Shown: in pieces, positions 18,007-24,894 of the stretch
Numbering within the stretch: position 1 is the stretch's first letter
Layout: each line of letters starts with the position of its first letter
Origin: Pseudomonadota bacterium
GTDB taxonomy: Bacteria; Pseudomonadota; Gammaproteobacteria; Burkholderiales; SHXO01
Reading direction: 5' to 3'
NCBI GenBank assembly: GCA_023430065.1
Contig: JAEZCG010000014.1
Coordinates: 1 to 26,249 of the forward strand
Length of the DNA stretch: 26,249 bases
Position numbers and translations under genes: made by a program
The notes under the pieces: generated by a model
Databases searched by the model: none
Told to the model about the DNA's origin: nothing
What the model saw: only the letters and a program-made list of their open reading frames with translations

Positions 18007-18381
18007 TCAGCTCGGATCACTGCCCGCATTCGCGTCGGCACCGTGAGGCGCGTAGGCCCACGCGGGCCGGCGCCGCTTACGCCGGGGGAGTTCGTGGCGG
18101 TCATCGAGGTCCGGATCGCCGCCGGTCCCGGCGGGTGGCGCCCCGTCGTCCAGGCCCAGCGCCTGGCGGCACACTCTGACCACGGCACGTGCGGAGATTC
18201 CCAGGCCCGGGGTGCGGTCATGGTCGCCGCTCTTTTCGACATAGGACTCCGCATCGGCGAGGAGGGCGCGAACCTGCTCCTCGGATGCGTGCGTGGAGGA
18301 TTCGGGAACGAAGACGAAGCGGTCGATCGCTTCGAGCGTGAAGCGTTTCGGGAATTTGGTCCAGTCGATCATGCGGCTCAT
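18007..18381 (-). CDS. Hypothetical small protein with basic tail
   Basis: I do not recognise this 124-aa frame. The first 75 residues look like real protein: an aromatic start (MIDWTKFPKRFTLEAIDRF), then an acidic helix (SEEQVRALLADAESYVEK) and a short helix with ARAVVRVCRQALGL. The last ~45 residues are Gly/Pro/Asp-rich and then strongly basic (PRRKRRRP), consistent with disorder. The frame is open back to 18474, but the residues before 18381 are not protein-like. The ATG at 18372 is an alternative start. It lies between the regulator and protease genes, same strand, with no visible link to either. An overlapping plus-strand frame (17923-18399) looks less protein-like. Confidence 0.5.
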   Translation of the reverse strand: MSRMIDWTKFPKRFTLEAIDRFVFVPESSTHASEEQVRALLADAESYVEKSGDHDRTPGLGISARAVVRVCRQALGLDDGAPPAGTGGDPDLDDRHELPRRKRRRPAWAYAPHGADANAGSDPS

Positions 18382-18503
18382 CGCTCGGGTCCGAAGTAGG
18401 GATGGTGTCAGGGTCGCAAGGATCGATCCCGGCTCGCCGCGCGTCACCATTACCCGACGAACGGCAGCGTCCATCCGTCCTGTACCCGCTGCACGCTCGC
18501 GTA

Positions 18504-19187
18504 TCAGCCGGTCGAACGTAGCCGATTCACGTCTGCAATGTGGATCACGCGTCCCTCGACCTTCACCAGCCCGGCCTCGGACAATTCGTGCAGGATGCGC
18601 GAGAAGTGCTGCGGCGTGAGGTTCAGGCGGGAGGCAATCACGCCTTTGTGGATGGGCAGCTCCACCTCGAGATCGAGGCTGCCCTCTGCCTGCTCCGCAT
18701 CCCGCAGCAGATAGCCGATGACGCGCTGCGCCCCCGAATGCATGCAGTAGGCTTCGACGTCCGAGATGATGCCGTGCAGCCGACGGCTCAACCCGCCCAG
18801 CATCTTCCTCGCGAACGACGGATTGCGGTCCAGTTCATCCAGCACCGCGGCCTTCCCGATGAACAGCAGCAGGCTGTCGGACAGGGTTTGCGCATACACC
18901 ACGTGAGGGGTGTCCAGGAACATCACCGCCTCCCCGAAGCTCATCCCCGGGCCGATGATTTCCACCACCTTCTCCGCGCCCTGCGGGGAGGTGAAGGCGA
19001 GCTTCACCTGCCCGTACACGACCATGTAGAAGCCGTCCGGCCGATCGCCCTTGTGAAACAGCCGCTTCTGCCGCTCGACGTGCAACACGCGGGTGCCCTG
19101 CGCAATGCGTTCGACTTCGGCCGGGCTCGCTTCCTTGAACAAGGGCAGATTCTGAATGAACGCGCTCGCGTGGATGTCCTGCTTCAT
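18504..19187 (-). CDS. Crp/FNR-family regulator, Dnr-like (no Fe-S cysteine cluster)
   Basis: This 227-aa transcription factor has an N-terminal cyclic-nucleotide-like sensor fold (about 10-130), a dimer helix (ARKMLGGLSRRLHGIISDV) and a C-terminal winged helix. The recognition helix region is VIASRLNLTPQHFSRILHEL (183-202). The only cysteine is C148, so it cannot hold the 4Fe-4S cluster of FNR; this fits the Dnr/NnrR group that senses NO through heme. The usual recognition Glu is replaced by Gln (Q193), while S196 and R197 are kept. The start is ATG 19187, after a GGGAG-type ribosome-binding site. A candidate FNR/Dnr box lies upstream. Its neighbours are heme-copper reductase genes, which makes an NO-response role plausible but unproven. 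Confidence 0.85.
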   Translation of the reverse strand: MKQDIHASAFIQNLPLFKEASPAEVERIAQGTRVLHVERQKRLFHKGDRPDGFYMVVYGQVKLAFTSPQGAEKVVEIIGPGMSFGEAVMFLDTPHVVYAQTLSDSLLLFIGKAAVLDELDRNPSFARKMLGGLSRRLHGIISDVEAYCMHSGAQRVIGYLLRDAEQAEGSLDLEVELPIHKGVIASRLNLTPQHFSRILHELSEAGLVKVEGRVIHIADVNRLRSTG

Positions 19188-19243
19188 GTACCGGGGCTCC
19201 CTGATCGCATGTCTCGATTTTGGGGGCGCGCCGGAACCGGAAC

Positions 19244-19257
19244 TTAACCTAGATCAA
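19244..19257 (-). promoter_or_regulatory. Candidate FNR/Dnr box upstream of the Crp/FNR-type gene
   Basis: Read on the minus strand this is TTGAT-CTAG-GTTAA. The first half matches the FNR/Dnr consensus TTGAT-N4-ATCAA exactly and the second half at three of five positions. Its centre lies about 63 bases upstream of the regulator's ATG. A -10-like CAAAAT (minus strand, 19217-19222) would put the transcription start near 19210, leaving the box near -41, the class II activator position. It also overlaps the stop codon of the upstream COX15-like gene. Autoregulation is inferred. Confidence 0.5.
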
Positions 19258-20161
19258 TCCTCGCGCTCGGGGCTACCGCGTGCTGCGCCGCGCTCAAGAC
19301 GCACACCAGCAGCGCGGCGCCGACGTTGTGCGCCACCGCCAGCGCCAACGGCAGGGAGGCGGCCACCATGACGACGCCCAGAGCAACCTGCAGCAGAACC
19401 GCTGCGACGATTAGCAGTGCGAGCGCTCGATGGCCGCGGCGCAGACCCCATGCCAGCGGAAGGAGCACGGCCAGCAGCGCCAGGGCAGTCGCGCGGTGCA
19501 GCATGTGCAGGGCGGCACCTGCCTCGGGCGCGTGCATCGGGCCGGACGCGAGCGGCAGGGCCCGCAGCGCCGACCCGTTGCCGCATCCGACCAGACCGGG
19601 GCAGGCCAGCCCCGAGAAGGTCGCACTGGTGAGCACTCCCAGAGCGATCTGCGCCAGCAGCAGGAACAGGCCTGCCCGGGTCAGCCGAGGCCCCCAGCCG
19701 GGCACGTGCGCATCGTGCTGCACGCCGGCCGTGGCGATGCGTGCGAACAGCGCCAGCAGCACCGTCCCGCCGAGCACGTTGAACAGGGGTACCGCCGCGC
19801 TCTGCGCGCCCGCGCTCGAACGACCCAGTGCGGCAAGTCCCACCAGGAGTACGAACATGACGACGCTCGAGGCCAGTTCGCGCCGGAACAGGCGCGGACT
19901 GCTGGCGGCGATGACGCCGATGCTCACCACCGCGAAGGTCGCCGCCATCGCCGACATGCGGTGCATCAGGCGCGCGAGCGACGGAACGGTCGCGCCGGCG
20001 TCCGCTCGACCGTAGCAGGCGGGCCAGTCTGCGCAGCCCAGGCCGGCTGCGCGCAGGCGCAGCAGGGCACTCATGCTCAGCACGATGAAGACGACGGCAA
20101 CGCCGGCGGCGGCAACGCCGCGAATGAGGCGGCGAGCCCGCGCATGAGAAGGATCGATCAT
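19244..20161 (-). CDS. CtaA/COX15-family protein (heme A synthase homologue, atypical)
   Basis: This is a membrane protein of about eight helices (305 aa) related to heme A synthase, which oxidises heme O to heme A. Seen: loop-cysteine pairs C43/C49 (GLGCADWPACYG) and C187/C193 (CPGLVGC), and candidate heme-ligand histidines H67, H222 (LHRATAL) and H278 (AHNVG). Two residues usually conserved are changed. The EXXHR motif reads RLMHR, so the catalytic-type Glu is Arg64, and the fourth expected heme-ligand His is Asn128 (LFNVLGG). Catalysis may therefore be altered or lost. I start at ATG 20161; the frame is open to 20359 but those residues are not membrane-protein-like. It is divergent from the reductase cluster, next to the Dnr-like gene, and its TAA lies inside the candidate FNR box. 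Confidence 0.85.
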   Translation of the reverse strand: MIDPSHARARRLIRGVAAAGVAVVFIVLSMSALLRLRAAGLGCADWPACYGRADAGATVPSLARLMHRMSAMAATFAVVSIGVIAASSPRLFRRELASSVVMFVLLVGLAALGRSSAGAQSAAVPLFNVLGGTVLLALFARIATAGVQHDAHVPGWGPRLTRAGLFLLLAQIALGVLTSATFSGLACPGLVGCGNGSALRALPLASGPMHAPEAGAALHMLHRATALALLAVLLPLAWGLRRGHRALALLIVAAVLLQVALGVVMVAASLPLALAVAHNVGAALLVCVLSAAQHAVAPSARIDLG

Positions 20162-20271
20162 CGGCCGCCAATCTATCAGCTGGCATCGATGAAGCGCTGA
20201 ACCCAGATGAAGGAAGCGCACCCGGCCGGTCGCGACAATCCGGCCAACGGAGTGGATCGGGAGACGTGCGC

Positions 20272-20451
20272 ATGGGACGCCGCTGGAGGACTGCCGCCGT
20301 CGTGAGCACGCTGGCTGCGCTGGCCTTGTATGCACTCGTCCCCGTTGCGCCGGCCGCATGCGAACAGACCGCGCGCCACTGGCCCCAGCTCAACGCGTGG
20401 TCCTCCGACAGCATTCTCCGACCCTTCGCCCTGCTGCTCAAGGCATGCTGA
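20272..20451 (+). CDS. Small predicted secreted peptide
   Basis: This 59-aa frame begins MGRRWRTAAVV and continues with a hydrophobic stretch up to about residue 28 ending AAC, resembling a Sec signal peptide. A short polar tail (EQTARHWPQLNAW) and a final hydrophobic segment follow. A GGGAGA stretch lies 7-12 bases upstream of the ATG. It is the first frame on the plus strand after the divergent COX15-like gene and may lead the reductase cluster. I do not recognise it. Coding status is uncertain because of its size. Confidence 0.4.
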   Translation: MGRRWRTAAVVSTLAALALYALVPVAPAACEQTARHWPQLNAWSSDSILRPFALLLKAC

Positions 20452-20482
20452 GCCCGGCGCGGCGATTCTTAACCTGTGCGAA

Positions 20483-20507
20483 GTACGGGCCGCGCAGGCG
20501 CCCGTAC
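20483..20507. repeat. Perfect 8-bp inverted repeat upstream of reductase small subunit
   Basis: Arms GTACGGGC and GCCCGTAC are perfect inverse copies separated by nine bases. It lies between the small secreted frame and the one-helix subunit gene, about 95-115 bases upstream of the latter's ATG. It could be an operator for a dimeric regulator or an RNA hairpin; no T-run follows, so a classical terminator is unlikely. Regulator unknown. Confidence 0.45.
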
Positions 20508-20564
20508 CCTGTCATCGGGCAGGTTTCCGGTCCAGGCGGCCGGGCAGGCTTTCATTCCAACGAC

Positions 20565-20571
20565 AAGGAGG
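20565..20571 (+). promoter_or_regulatory. Strong Shine-Dalgarno-like AAGGAGG far from the ATG
   Basis: This near-perfect ribosome-binding sequence ends 28 bases before the ATG of the small subunit at 20600, too far to serve it well. An in-frame CTG at 20576 lies four bases after it and would add eight residues. Either a non-ATG start is used or the site acts from a folded leader. Confidence 0.4.
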
Positions 20572-20599
20572 CGCGCTGCCGCCGCAGCGTGGACGAACG

Positions 20600-20782
20600 A
20601 TGGCAAACGGCATCACCGATCGGACCAATCGCGATGACGATCAGGACGAGCGCATCCCGGCCATGCAGCACCTGCTCGACAACCCGTTCCTCCTGCTCTT
20701 TCTGGGCATCACCGTCCCGACCGTGCTGTACATCCTGTGGGGCGTGATGGAGATCCTGACTATTCCCAACGCACCGATGTAG
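20600..20782 (+). CDS. One-helix small subunit of heme-copper reductase (subunit IIa-like)
   Basis: This 60-aa protein has an acidic N-terminus (DRTNRDDDQDER) and one hydrophobic helix (about 28-53: PFLLLFLGITVPTVLYILW). Its size, single helix and place directly before subunit II match the small accessory subunits of B-type (ba3-like) heme-copper enzymes. The ATG at 20600 has a poor ribosome-binding site; see the strong site at 20565 and the possible in-frame CTG start at 20576. It ends 15 bases before the subunit II gene, so they are cotranscribed. Assignment is by size and context, not by a motif. Confidence 0.65.
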   Translation: MANGITDRTNRDDDQDERIPAMQHLLDNPFLLLFLGITVPTVLYILWGVMEILTIPNAPM

Positions 20783-20797
20783 CCCGGAGAGCGGAAC

Positions 20798-21337
20798 ATG
20801 AGTTCGATACTGCCGCCCGCGAAACGAATCTGGTGGAAGGAGCCGGTCGAGAAGCTCGAGGTCTGGTGGATCATCATCGCCTTCCTCTGGGCCCTGGTGC
20901 TGTTCTTCATGATGCCGTACTGGCACGTGTTCGGAAAGCAGAACCTGTCCAACGAGGCCTACCGCATCTCGGCCGAGCAGTTTCAGAAGAAGACGCAGGA
21001 GATGGTGGACAAGTACACCGTGCGCACCGAGACGGAGCAGGCCATTCCGGTGGTGCAGCCGCCTGCAGGTAGCGATGTGTACCTCATCGCCCGGCTGTGG
21101 CAGTGGTGGCCGATCCTGGAGCTCGAGAAGGACAAGACGTATCGGCTCCATCTCTCGGCGATGGACTACCAGCATGGATTCTCGCTTCAGCCGGAGAACA
21201 TCAATCTGCAGATCGTTCCAGGCTACGAGATGGTCGTGACCGTCACGCCGAACAAGACGGGATCGTTCGCGATCGTATGCAACGAGTACTGCGGCATCGG
21301 CCACCATCAGATGGTGAGCCGCATGTACGTCAAGTAG
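20798..21337 (+). CDS. CuA-containing subunit II of a heme-copper reductase (NorS/CbaB-like)
   Basis: This 179-aa electron-entry subunit has one N-terminal membrane helix (about 22-45, EVWWIIIAFLW) and a periplasmic cupredoxin domain. The CuA site is complete: H126 (DYQHGF), then C161, E163, C165, H169 and M172 in CNEYCGIGHHQM. It therefore accepts electrons from cytochrome c or another periplasmic donor. Start at ATG 20798, with GGAG eight bases before. It is followed within 26 bases by subunit I. In B-type oxidases it would be CbaB; if subunit I is an NO reductase it corresponds to NorS. The CuA site itself does not decide between the two. Confidence 0.9.
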   Translation: MSSILPPAKRIWWKEPVEKLEVWWIIIAFLWALVLFFMMPYWHVFGKQNLSNEAYRISAEQFQKKTQEMVDKYTVRTETEQAIPVVQPPAGSDVYLIARLWQWWPILELEKDKTYRLHLSAMDYQHGFSLQPENINLQIVPGYEMVVTVTPNKTGSFAIVCNEYCGIGHHQMVSRMYVK

Positions 21338-21363
21338 TCCACGAGAAGAACAGGGGAACGGCC

Positions 21364-23067
21364 ATGGCCATGACTGAATCGTTCCGGATCGACCCGCGTT
21401 CCGGTCTCCAATACCACCAGCAGGCGGAAACCCTGATCAAGGTCAACGCGGTGGCCGGCGTGGTGTTCCTGCTGATCGGCGGCATTCTCGCACTGCTGGT
21501 CTCGCTTACCCGCGTGCCCGGGCTGCACGTGCTCGACGCCGAGCGCTTCTACATGGTGCTCACCGCGCACGGCATCGACATGCTGATCTTCTGGCTGCTG
21601 TTCTTCGAAGTCGCGATCCTCTACTTCTGCTCCTCGACCCTGCTGCGATCGCGGCTGGCGACACCGAGATTGGGCTGGCTCGCCTTCGCGCTCATGGTCA
21701 TCGGTGCGATCACGACCAACGTCGCGGTGTTCCAGGGCCAGTCGAGCGTGATGATGACCTCCTATGCCCCGATGCAGGCGCACCCCGCCTTCTATCTGGG
21801 ACTGATCCTGTTCGCGGTGGGCGCCTTGGTCGCGTGCTTCATCTTTCTTGGGACGCTGGTGATCGCCAAGGCCGAGAAGACCTATGAGGGCTCGGTACCG
21901 CTGGTCACCTTCGGCGCGCTCACCGCCTGCATCATCGCCATCTTCACCATCGCCTCGGGCGCGATCATCCTGATTCCGACCTTCCTGTGGTCGATCGGCT
22001 ATATCCAGCACATCGACGCGCTCATGTACCGGGTCATCTGGTGGGGGCTGGGGCACTCGTCGCAGCAGGTCAACGTCGCCGTGCACATCTCGGTGTGGTA
22101 CGCGGTCGGAGCCATCGTGTTCGGTGCCAAGCCGATGTCCGAGAAGGTCAGCCGCACCGCCTTCCTCCTCTATATCCTGTTCCTGCAACTCGCCTCCGCT
22201 CACCACCTGCTGTCCGACCCCGGCCTGTCCTCCGAGTGGAAGATCCTCAATACCAGCTACTTCATGTATTTCGCCGTGCTGGCCAGCATGCTGCACGGGC
22301 TCACCGTGCCGGGCTCCATGGAGGTCGCGCAGCGCAAGAAGGGCTACACGCGCGGACTGTACGAGTGGCTGCGCAAGGCGCCGTGGAGCAATCCGACGTT
22401 CTCGGCGATCTTCCTGTCCATCATCGGCTTCGGGTTCCTGGGCGGCATCTCCGGGGTCATGATGGGCACCGAGCAGCTGAACATGCTCATCCACAACACG
22501 ATCTACGTGCCCGGGCACTTCCACGCGACGGTCGTGATCGGCACCACGCTGGCGTTCATGGGGCTCACGTACTTCCTGCTGCCCAGCCTGTTCAGCCGCG
22601 AGGTGTCGTTCTACCGCATGGCGCAGTGGCAGCCGTACGTCTTCAGCGTCGGAATGTACGGACTCGCGCTCACCCTCATGGGGGCGGGTACGCTGGGTGT
22701 GCCGCGCCGTCACTGGGACATCGGGTTCTCCGGCACGGCCCTTCCCTACGAGTATCCCGGCGCCGCCCACCTGATGATGGTGCTGATGGGCGTGTTCGCC
22801 GTGATCGCCTTCATCGGAGGCGGCATGTACCTCTTCGTGACGGTCTGGTCGATCCTGTTCGGCAAGCGCCTGGAGGAAGGGCAGCGCCAGCCCAAGCCCA
22901 CGCCGCTGCGACTGCCCATAGCCGAGGCGATCGAGGGACACGGCGGCGGTGCCGGCCTGCTGGAGGCACGCGGAACCTTCGCGCTGGCGCTCGTGTTTCT
23001 CGCCGCATTCGTCCTGTACTACTTCATCAACTGGAAGTATCTCGGGTCGGTGTGGGGCATCAACTGA
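21364..23067 (+). CDS. Heme-copper subunit I lacking the active-site Tyr; probable NO reductase (NorY/sNOR-like)
   Basis: This 567-aa integral membrane catalytic subunit has about 13-14 helices. All six metal-ligand histidines are present: H69 (low-spin heme, helix II), H231 (copper-site ligand), H280/H281 (copper-site ligands), H385 and H387 (active-site and low-spin heme). A- and B-type oxidases have a crosslinked Tyr four residues after the first copper His (HPxVY). Here it reads HSSQQ, so that residue is Q235. The cbb3-type alternative Tyr, six residues before the HH pair, is Leu. This absence is characteristic of NO reductases of the superfamily, and with a CuA subunit it best fits the sNOR (NorSY) group. 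Databases would likely label it ba3-type oxidase subunit I. Start ATG 21364. The substrate assignment is inference; the family assignment is firm. Confidence 0.9.
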   Translation: MAMTESFRIDPRSGLQYHQQAETLIKVNAVAGVVFLLIGGILALLVSLTRVPGLHVLDAERFYMVLTAHGIDMLIFWLLFFEVAILYFCSSTLLRSRLATPRLGWLAFALMVIGAITTNVAVFQGQSSVMMTSYAPMQAHPAFYLGLILFAVGALVACFIFLGTLVIAKAEKTYEGSVPLVTFGALTACIIAIFTIASGAIILIPTFLWSIGYIQHIDALMYRVIWWGLGHSSQQVNVAVHISVWYAVGAIVFGAKPMSEKVSRTAFLLYILFLQLASAHHLLSDPGLSSEWKILNTSYFMYFAVLASMLHGLTVPGSMEVAQRKKGYTRGLYEWLRKAPWSNPTFSAIFLSIIGFGFLGGISGVMMGTEQLNMLIHNTIYVPGHFHATVVIGTTLAFMGLTYFLLPSLFSREVSFYRMAQWQPYVFSVGMYGLALTLMGAGTLGVPRRHWDIGFSGTALPYEYPGAAHLMMVLMGVFAVIAFIGGGMYLFVTVWSILFGKRLEEGQRQPKPTPLRLPIAEAIEGHGGGAGLLEARGTFALALVFLAAFVLYYFINWKYLGSVWGIN

Positions 23068-23092
23068 ACCGTCACGGATCGGAGTGCGTGCG

Positions 23093-23995
23093 ATGAGCAG
23101 CACGACCCTAAGCAATGCCTTCGCGGCGGGACGGCTGCGTCGTACGCGCGCGGTGCTCGGCCTGTTCAAGCTGCGCATCGGCGCGGTCATCGCGGTGACG
23201 GCGCTGGCCGGGTGGGCCGTGGCAAGCGGGCCCGGGCTGAGCGCGTGGCAGGTGCTCGTGCTTGGATTGGCGGTATTCCTGTCCTCGGCCAGTGCCGGAG
23301 CGTTCAATCAGTACGTCGAGCGCGACATCGATGCGCACATGAAGCGCACGCGGCGGCGCGCCTTCGTGACCGGCGAGCTGCGTCACACGCGCGGCTGGCT
23401 GGGTGTCATCCTGGCACTGGTCGCTGCTTCCACCGTCGCGGCGTGGTGGGCGCTCAACGGCTGGGCGGCGCTCTACACCTTCCTGGGCGCGTTCTTCTAC
23501 GCGGTGGTCTACACCGTCTGGCTCAAGCGCCGCACGTGGCTGAACATCGTGATCGGAGGCCTCGCCGGCAGCTTCGCGGTGCTGGCGGGCGCGGCCGCCG
23601 TCGATCCGCAGATCGGTGCGGTGCCCGCGATTCTGGCCGTGATCCTGTTCCTGTGGACGCCGCCCCATTTCTGGAGCCTGGCCATCGCCTATCGCAAGGA
23701 CTACGAGGCGGCGCACGTGCCGATGCTGCCGGTGGTCGTCGGCGATGCACGTGCAGCGCAGGCCATCTTCGCGCACGCCGCCGTGCTGGTTGCGCTCTCG
23801 GCGGTGCCGGGTGTGTTGGGGCTGGGGCCGGTCTACATGCTGGGCGCCGGCGCCGGCGGATCCCTGCTGCTGCGCCGCTGTTGGCAGCTGCTGCGCGAGC
23901 CCGGGCCTCCGCGCGCCATGGCAGCATTCCACGCCTCGCTGACGCAGCTCAGCCTGCTGCTGCTCGGGGCCATCGTCGACGGAATCTGGTGGTGA
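23093..23995 (+). CDS. ctaB: Protoheme IX farnesyltransferase (heme O synthase)
   Basis: This membrane prenyltransferase converts protoheme to heme O using farnesyl diphosphate. It is 300 aa, about nine helices, of the UbiA superfamily. The first Asp-rich motif is NQYVERDIDAHMKR (magnesium-diphosphate site) and the second is the loop RKDYEAAHVPMLP. The segment LFLWTPPHFWSLAIAYR is diagnostic for the CtaB group. Start at ATG 23093, 25 bases after subunit I, with CGGAG nine bases upstream. The SCO gene starts with a GTG overlapping its stop. Its presence implies that heme O or a derivative is made for this enzyme or another oxidase, which is unusual beside an NO reductase, since those mostly use heme b. 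Confidence 0.95.
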   Translation: MSSTTLSNAFAAGRLRRTRAVLGLFKLRIGAVIAVTALAGWAVASGPGLSAWQVLVLGLAVFLSSASAGAFNQYVERDIDAHMKRTRRRAFVTGELRHTRGWLGVILALVAASTVAAWWALNGWAALYTFLGAFFYAVVYTVWLKRRTWLNIVIGGLAGSFAVLAGAAAVDPQIGAVPAILAVILFLWTPPHFWSLAIAYRKDYEAAHVPMLPVVVGDARAAQAIFAHAAVLVALSAVPGVLGLGPVYMLGAGAGGSLLLRRCWQLLREPGPPRAMAAFHASLTQLSLLLLGAIVDGIWW

Positions 23996-24849
23996 CGCGC
24001 AGTGCGCTTGCCCTGTTGAGCGCCGGCGTCGCGGCGGGGTACCTGGGCGTGGCGGCAATCGCATACGCCGCCGATCCCTCGGCGAGGTCGCCCGGGACCG
24101 CGGCTGCGGCGCATGCGGGTAGCGTGCAACGGCTGGATCAGGGGGACGCGCTGCGGGCCAGCCAGGCTGCCATCGGTAACCGGCTGGGAGATCATCGCCT
24201 GCGCGACGCAAGCGGCGGCAGCATCCGGCTGTCCGACCTGCGCGGCAAGCCGCTGCTCGTCTCGTTCGTCTACACCGGCTGCTTCGAGGTGTGTCCGACC
24301 ACCACGCGCACGCTCAAGCGTGCCGTGGAGGCTGCGATGGGCGCGTTCGGGACCGCCGCGTTCAATGTCGTGACCGTCGGCTTCAATCTGCCCTTCGATA
24401 CTGCGGAAGCGATGGGCGTGTTCGGGCGCCAGCAGGGCATTCATCTGCCCAACTGGCACTTTCTCAGTCCCGATCCGGAGACGCTGCACGCGCTCGCGCG
24501 GGACGTGGGCTTCCAGTTCGTTCCCGTGGCGGGTGGCTTCGACCATCTCACGCAAGTGACGGTGATCGACGTACGCGGTGTGGTTGCAGCGCAGGTGTAC
24601 GGCGAGGGCTTCTCCCTGTCTGCGCTCACCGAGGCGCTCGAACTGGCCCGGCGCGGCGAGCGTGCCGCGCCGGTCGATGCGATCGGGCTGATCGAGCGCC
24701 TGCGCATCCTGTGCACCTACTACGATCCGGTCAGCGGACAGTACCGATTCAAGTACGCGATCGTGCTCGAACTGGCCGGCGGCGTGACCGGCATCGTGCT
24801 GCTCGCCCTGTTCGTGTTCCAACGCAGGCGCGCGGGCGCGCTTCGATGA
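23992..24849 (+). CDS. senC: SCO1/SenC-family copper chaperone with C-terminal membrane anchor
   Basis: This 285-aa thioredoxin-fold protein delivers copper to the CuA or active-site copper of heme-copper enzymes. The copper motif CFEVC (C97, C101) and the distal H185 (GFDHLTQ) are intact. The N-terminal hydrophobic stretch (about 4-26) is a signal or anchor, and a second helix near 258-276 (VLELAGGVTGIVLLALFVF) anchors the C-terminus, unlike most SCO proteins. It begins with GTG at 23992, overlapping the ctaB stop (GTGA), so expression is coupled. A SenC next to CuA-type catalytic genes matches the NorSY-SenC gene order described from ammonia oxidisers, though it also occurs with oxidases. 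Confidence 0.9.
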   Translation: MTRSALALLSAGVAAGYLGVAAIAYAADPSARSPGTAAAAHAGSVQRLDQGDALRASQAAIGNRLGDHRLRDASGGSIRLSDLRGKPLLVSFVYTGCFEVCPTTTRTLKRAVEAAMGAFGTAAFNVVTVGFNLPFDTAEAMGVFGRQQGIHLPNWHFLSPDPETLHALARDVGFQFVPVAGGFDHLTQVTVIDVRGVVAAQVYGEGFSLSALTEALELARRGERAAPVDAIGLIERLRILCTYYDPVSGQYRFKYAIVLELAGGVTGIVLLALFVFQRRRAGALR

Positions 24850-24894
24850 ACGCAGGTTAATTCACCCCGGCCGGCGCGCACATAGGATCGGCTC

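Noticed and set aside
17923..18399. Plus-strand frame overlapping the small hypothetical gene
   Set aside because: Pro/Arg/Gly-rich shadow composition; the minus-strand frame looks more protein-like.
21307..23307. A 666-codon frame antisense to subunit I
   Set aside because: Charged, His-rich shadow translation; the sense strand encodes the heme-copper subunit.
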